Below are positions 60,298-64,000 of a DNA stretch of 64,000 nucleotides, piece by piece. Numbering within the stretch: the stretch's first letter is position 1; every line of letters starts with the position of its first letter. Origin of the DNA: Planktophila turicensis. Lineage in GTDB: Bacteria; Actinomycetota; Actinomycetes; Nanopelagicales; Nanopelagicaceae. The stretch is taken from NCBI GenBank assembly GCA_965234405.1, contig OZ248346.1. One strand, 5' to 3'. The translations under genes and the position numbers were made by a program. The notes below the pieces were generated by a model. It worked only from the letters and a program-made list of their open reading frames with translations. It had not been told where the DNA came from and ran no database searches.

Positions 60298-61188
60298 ATG
60301 TCAGTTCCACAACGCATCGCTATTACGGGTGCATCAGGGCTTATCGGAACCGCACTCGTTGGTCACCTCAAGAGTGAAGGCCATACGGTTCAGCGTTTTG
60401 TGCGTCGCCCTGTTGTTGCACCTGATGAAATTCAATGGGATCCAAAGACAGGTTATGTAGATATTGAAGCGCTCCGCGGAGTAGATGCAATCATCCACTT
60501 AGCTGGCGTCGGTGTTGGCGATAAGCGCTGGAGCAAGAAGTACAAATCAGAGATTCTCAATTCACGTTTACTCGGCACAACTGCCATCGCACACGCAGTT
60601 AATGAAGTGAAGCCACAGGTCTTTATCTCAGCTAGCGCTATCGGTTGGTATGGCGAATCAGGCAATCGCTCTGTCGTCGAAACAGATCGCGTCGGAGATG
60701 ACTTTCTTGCCGCCGTTTGTCGTGAATGGGAAGGCGCCGCTGACCTCGTGACTGATGTTCGTACCGTCAAGATTCGTACCGGACTAGTCCTTGATCCAAC
60801 TGGTGGCGCACTTGGCAAGATGCTTCCGCTCTTTCGCTTAGGTCTGGGCGGAAAACTTGGAAATGGTAAGCAGTGGTGGTCTTGGATTACTTTGCACGAT
60901 GTTATTCGCGCAATTACCTTCCTACTTGAAAGCAAGGTTTCAGGTCCGGTAAATCTGACTTCACCAAATCCAGTTACTAATCAAGAGTTCACATCAGCTC
61001 TTGCGCGCGCGATGCACCGCCCGGCACTTTTTCCAGCGCCTGCAATCGCACTCAAGATTGCACTCGGTGGATTTTCTTCTGAGATCTTGGGAAGCAAGAA
61101 GGTTATGCCTCAAGCGCTTACTGATGCTGGATTTACTTGGGATTACCCCCATATCACCAACGCTCTTACCGCTCTAATTCAGGAGTAA
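60298..61188 (+). CDS. TIGR01777-family epimerase (SDR39U1-like)
   Basis: A 296-aa extended short-chain dehydrogenase. The NAD(P) motif is ITGASGLIGTALVGHL. VDAIIHLAGVGVGDKRW and SASAIGWYG are diagnostic of TIGR01777, followed by the DUF1731-like C-terminus (FSSEILGSKKVMPQAL). Function unknown despite wide distribution. Actinobacteria often have it between the E2 gene and lipB/lipA; here the lip genes do not follow. It overlaps the convergent oxidoreductase by 15 nt. Confidence 0.93.
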   Translation: MSVPQRIAITGASGLIGTALVGHLKSEGHTVQRFVRRPVVAPDEIQWDPKTGYVDIEALRGVDAIIHLAGVGVGDKRWSKKYKSEILNSRLLGTTAIAHAVNEVKPQVFISASAIGWYGESGNRSVVETDRVGDDFLAAVCREWEGAADLVTDVRTVKIRTGLVLDPTGGALGKMLPLFRLGLGGKLGNGKQWWSWITLHDVIRAITFLLESKVSGPVNLTSPNPVTNQEFTSALARAMHRPALFPAPAIALKIALGGFSSEILGSKKVMPQALTDAGFTWDYPHITNALTALIQE

Positions 61189-62310
61189 CTCCTGCGCTGC
61201 TAAGCGCCCTGATAAGAGTGCACCATTTTGTGATGGCGCCGTTCTGTAATCTCCTGCGACAAAGAGATTATTTGCAACCTTTGCCGATTGGATTCCCTGC
61301 TTACCAACGCCGAATATAGGAAGAGATTTTGGAATCTCGTACTTAGCAATCAACGCCCAATCAGATGTTGATACGCCCCACATAATCGCAAGGTGGCGAC
61401 GTACTTCAGATTCGGATGCAAACTCGATTGTTGTTGATGAGAGCAAAGTTTTTCCGATGGGCGCATACGTTGGGACCATATTTGAAATCGCAATCGAGTT
61501 AATAACTGGCCCGCGGGATTGTCCATCAATCAATAGACGATTAGATAGCGTCATCTCCATAGGAACCTCGTGATACCAGGTCGTACTAGAGGCAAGTTTT
61601 GGCACGTTCGGAATATCTAGAAGTTGTGCTGCAGTTGTTAAATCAGCTGCAACTATGACGGCATCTGCCTTCAGGTCATCAAGTGAATCAATCCGAGTGT
61701 TGAGATGAATTGAGCGAACCCGTTGTGCCAGTGCCTTTGGCAACTCCCCCGCACCATGTGCTGGCAAGCCGGGTCTCCCTGAAATAAATGAGCGAACAAT
61801 CTCTTTGCCACTTACCGCATCAACGTTTGCCGGCGATGTCAGAAAAACGCCTGATAAGAATGGTTTAAGTACGCGCTGATATAGATTGCCGTACTGAGAA
61901 AGTTCATCTTCAACAGAGCGCCCTTGCTTCGAAGTGCTCGTTAGATAACCGATAAAACGCAGCTTTGTAAAGATAGAACCTGTCGCAGGGTTAAAGGCAG
62001 ATAAAAGGCTTTCGCGAGGATCGCCCAAAGCGACAGTGAACTCATCAAGAGAGATATCGACAGAACGAAATGCTTCAACAAAGTTTAATTCTCTAACGAC
62101 ATCAAGGCGCAGCAGCTCTGGGTAGCGCGAGTTAATGAGCTGGAATCCTCTATCAAGTCGATACCCGTCAATCAGATCTGTTGCGACTCGACCACCTACG
62201 CGATCTGAAGACTCGTAAACATCGACTTCGCAACCCGCATCCTGCAAAGTGATTGCTGCACTGAGACCAGCAAGTCCTGCCCCGATAATTGCAACCTTCT
62301 TATCGGACAC
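61174..62310 (-). CDS. FAD-dependent amine oxidase/desaturase-like oxidoreductase
   Basis: A 378-aa flavoprotein of the protoporphyrinogen oxidase/phytoene desaturase fold. The FAD motif is VAIIGAGLAGLSAAITLQDAG, with VYESSDRVGGRVAT and LDRGFQLIN after it and FVAGDYRTAPSQNGALLSG at the end. Substrate not determined; no carotenoid or haem genes are adjacent. Start uncertain: GTG at 62310 or 62319, both overlapping the upstream gene; AAGG lies just before 62319. Likely co-transcribed with the Gfo/Idh gene. Confidence 0.85.
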   Translation of the reverse strand: MSDKKVAIIGAGLAGLSAAITLQDAGCEVDVYESSDRVGGRVATDLIDGYRLDRGFQLINSRYPELLRLDVVRELNFVEAFRSVDISLDEFTVALGDPRESLLSAFNPATGSIFTKLRFIGYLTSTSKQGRSVEDELSQYGNLYQRVLKPFLSGVFLTSPANVDAVSGKEIVRSFISGRPGLPAHGAGELPKALAQRVRSIHLNTRIDSLDDLKADAVIVAADLTTAAQLLDIPNVPKLASSTTWYHEVPMEMTLSNRLLIDGQSRGPVINSIAISNMVPTYAPIGKTLLSSTTIEFASESEVRRHLAIMWGVSTSDWALIAKYEIPKSLPIFGVGKQGIQSAKVANNLFVAGDYRTAPSQNGALLSGRLAAQELLLN

Positions 62311-63307
62311 TAATTTCACGCGCCTTATCAATAATCGTTGCCACCGCAAGAATCTGTTCTCGAGTTACTGGCATTGAACCTTTACCCTCGAGGGCATCAC
62401 GTACTGCTAAATAGAAGTAACCATAATTTCCAGGCACTGCTTGAATCTCTTCGCGCTGATCACCGCGTTGAATGTAAGCCTTTGATGAAGTTGGCTCTTT
62501 CCAAATTCCACCTTCAGGGAAATTACCTGCTCGCAATAGCGCTTCTTGTGGGTCTAGGTCTTCAATGATGAGGGCACCCTCGGTACCTAGTACACGAACT
62601 CGCGGACCTGTTGATCCTGAAATAGCACTAACTGAACAATATGAATCAACGCCCGAATGATGACGAAGATTGAGAACGACATCATCTTCTGACTCACCGC
62701 GAATCTTTCGAATACTTGCGTAGGTAAGGTCGGCTGGTCCGAAGCAATCAAGGGCAGTAGAAAGTAAATGTGTTTGAAGATCGAGAAGTAGACCACCACC
62801 TTCATCAGGTGTGAGGTTTTCTCGCCAGGCAGTGGGGTTGAGCTGAGGACGGTAGCGCTCGAACCGTGAATCCATTCTGAAAACTTTTCCAATAAGGCCG
62901 TTTGCCGCCACCTTCTTAATGGTGAGTGAATCGCTATCCCATTGGCGGTTATAGAAAGCGGTGACCGGAACTCCTGATTTCTCACTCGCATCGAGAATGC
63001 GCAGGGTTTCAGTAACGGTGCGTCCCATGGGCTTCTCGACAACTACAGGGATTCCTGCGCTTATTGCAGCAAGTGCATGTTCGCAGTGCGCTGCATTGGC
63101 TGTTGCAATCACAACCAGTTCAAGATCTTGTGCAAGAAAGTCTGTGAGGTTTTCAGCAACCTTTACCAAGGGGAAATCTTCCTTGGCTTGTCGCGCACGC
63201 GTTGAATTGCCGGTCAGAACTGAGGCGACTTCAAATCCACACCCTTTGAGTAACGGTGCGTGAAAAGATCGACCTGCAAGTCCGTAACCGGCAATACCAA
63301 CGCGCAT
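62300..63307 (-). CDS. Gfo/Idh/MocA-family oxidoreductase
   Basis: A 335-aa NAD(P)-dependent dehydrogenase of sugars, inositol or related compounds. The nucleotide-binding start is GIAGYGLAGRSFHAPLL, the EKP motif is VVVEKPMGRTV, and the C-terminal domain includes DEGGGLLLDLQTHLL with the usual active-site His. Substrate unknown. It lies 5 nt downstream of the MMPL gene. Confidence 0.9.
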   Translation of the reverse strand: MRVGIAGYGLAGRSFHAPLLKGCGFEVASVLTGNSTRARQAKEDFPLVKVAENLTDFLAQDLELVVIATANAAHCEHALAAISAGIPVVVEKPMGRTVTETLRILDASEKSGVPVTAFYNRQWDSDSLTIKKVAANGLIGKVFRMDSRFERYRPQLNPTAWRENLTPDEGGGLLLDLQTHLLSTALDCFGPADLTYASIRKIRGESEDDVVLNLRHHSGVDSYCSVSAISGSTGPRVRVLGTEGALIIEDLDPQEALLRAGNFPEGGIWKEPTSSKAYIQRGDQREEIQAVPGNYGYFYLAVRDALEGKGSMPVTREQILAVATIIDKAREISVR

Positions 63308-63312
63308 CAGTA

Positions 63313-64000
63313 TTACTTGTTCTGCAACTTAGACGGCCACCAGATCTTTGGACCAATCTCGTGGACTAGCGCTGGGACCAAGATTGAACGAACGATGATG
63401 GTGTCGAGCAATACTCCAAAGGCCACCGCAAAACCAAGCTCTGCAAGTGGAACGAGTGGAAGTAGACCGAGCACAGCAAATGTTGCTGCAAGAACGATTC
63501 CAGCAGATGTAATAACTGCACCTGTCACTGTAAGTCCCTTGATGACGCCTGCTCGAGTACCAATCTTCATAGATTCTTCGCGAACGCGAGTCATCAAGAA
63601 GATGTTGTAGTCAATTCCGAGAGCGACAAGGAAGATGAAGGCGAAGAGTGGGAAGGATGTATCTCCCCCGGCGAAACCAAATACATGGTTAAAGACGAGT
63701 GCACATACACCCAGTGTTGCGAAGTAGGAGAGAAGAACTGTGCCGAGCAACAGCGCTGCACTCAAAATGCTTCGAAGAAGTAGGCCAAGGATGAGAGTGA
63801 TTGCGATAAGGATCAGGGGAATAATTGTCTTATTGTCACGATCATTTGCAGTTCGCACATCGAAGTAGACGGCGCTTGTGCCACCAACCAAAGATGTGGA
63901 ATCTGCTTCATGTGCCAACCGGCGAATTTCGGGAATATCGTTTCCTGCTTCGACGCTATCAGGCGCCTTATCGAGGGTCACGTTAAGAATTGCTCTATTG
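63313..64000 (-). CDS. MMPL/RND-family membrane transporter, C-terminal part (cut by window edge)
   Basis: The last ~228 codons of an MMPL-type transporter; the reading frame stays open to the window end. Visible are a periplasmic segment and six helices, with the family motif VALGIDYNIFLMTRVREES and a late GFAVAFGVLLDTIIVRSILVPAL helix. In actinobacteria such proteins export lipids or drugs by proton motive force. Cargo cannot be told from the fragment. Confidence 0.92.
   Translation of the reverse strand, partial: NRAILNVTLDKAPDSVEAGNDIPEIRRLAHEADSTSLVGGTSAVYFDVRTANDRDNKTIIPLILIAITLILGLLLRSILSAALLLGTVLLSYFATLGVCALVFNHVFGFAGGDTSFPLFAFIFLVALGIDYNIFLMTRVREESMKIGTRAGVIKGLTVTGAVITSAGIVLAATFAVLGLLPLVPLAELGFAVAFGVLLDTIIVRSILVPALVHEIGPKIWWPSKLQNK

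Noticed and set aside
62587..63042. A 151-codon minus-strand frame inside the Gfo/Idh gene
   Set aside because: Out of frame with a clear dehydrogenase that carries intact motifs, so it is not evidence of a frameshift.
1..64000. Search for insertion sequences, prophage, integrases, CRISPR arrays and toxin-antitoxin pairs
   Set aside because: No transposase, phage or integrase motifs, no regularly spaced repeats and no short toxin-like gene pairs were seen; nearly every base is accounted for by housekeeping or metabolic genes.

Overview
The window is one uninterrupted stretch of chromosome from a streamlined actinobacterium. The best match is the freshwater acI lineage (Nanopelagicales, Planktophila-like). 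That placement is inferred from three things: actinobacterial gene families (PIM lipid genes, a di-haem QcrC with a bc1-aa3 supercomplex, CtaF, DUF3043, a Mycobacterium-like gene order), base composition well below that of high-GC actinomycetes, and extreme compactness. No rRNA, IS element, prophage, integrase or CRISPR array was seen. Both ends cut genes: rel at the left and an MMPL transporter at the right.

Layout. 1-12 kb is one long minus-strand housekeeping run, in transcription order pgsA, patA-like, pimA, a LemA-like gene, a DUF3048 gene, pdxS, pdxT, yebC, ruvC, ruvA, ruvB, secD, secF, rel. At 12.0-12.6 kb a plus-strand gene encodes a shrunken EF-G-like G domain that has lost its nucleotide-binding motifs. 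12.6-16.8 kb carries HIT, thrS, pabC and pabB. 16.9-17.3 kb carries tRNA-Gly(GCC), tRNA-Cys(GCA) and tRNA-Val(GAC), followed by a bidirectional terminator and uraA. 18.7-32.9 kb is an amino-acid exchange and catabolism island: a LysE exporter, an EamA transporter, a complete-looking trans-4-hydroxyproline pathway (epimerase, three-subunit dehydrogenase, deaminase, 2-oxoglutarate-semialdehyde dehydrogenase) and the histidine pathway hutG, hutU, hutI, hutH. 33-35.9 kb has an esterase, a DnaQ-like exonuclease, trpD and a stand-alone receiver domain. 36-45 kb encodes the respiratory chain (ctaE-qcrC-qcrA-qcrB, and ctaC-ctaD-ctaF on the other strand). 45-50 kb has a degenerate cysteine desulfurase, a PfkB kinase, an ErpA/HesB protein, nadA, DUF3043 and an aldo/keto reductase. 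50.5-54.4 kb is a cobalamin-riboswitch operon: a secreted four-cysteine protein followed by ECF transporter T, A and S components. 54.4-61.2 kb has gcvT, pepA, lpd, an acyltransferase E2 and a TIGR01777 epimerase. The right end has an FAD oxidoreductase, a Gfo/Idh dehydrogenase and the MMPL fragment.

How the parts fit. Hydroxyproline ends in 2-oxoglutarate and histidine in glutamate. The Lpd and E2 encoded at 57-60 kb belong to 2-oxo-acid dehydrogenase complexes, and the bc1-aa3 chain encoded at 36-45 kb oxidises the resulting reductant. The cell therefore appears to live on scavenged amino acids and imported B12.

Genome style. About twenty genes that head transcription units have a TANNNT-like -10 hexamer ending exactly 6-7 nt before the start codon, with no Shine-Dalgarno, which points to leaderless mRNAs. 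Eight of eleven convergent gene junctions overlap at their 3' ends. I used the leaderless pattern, Shine-Dalgarno sequences and ATGA overlaps to choose starts. All functions are read from motifs and remembered family features; no database search was run.
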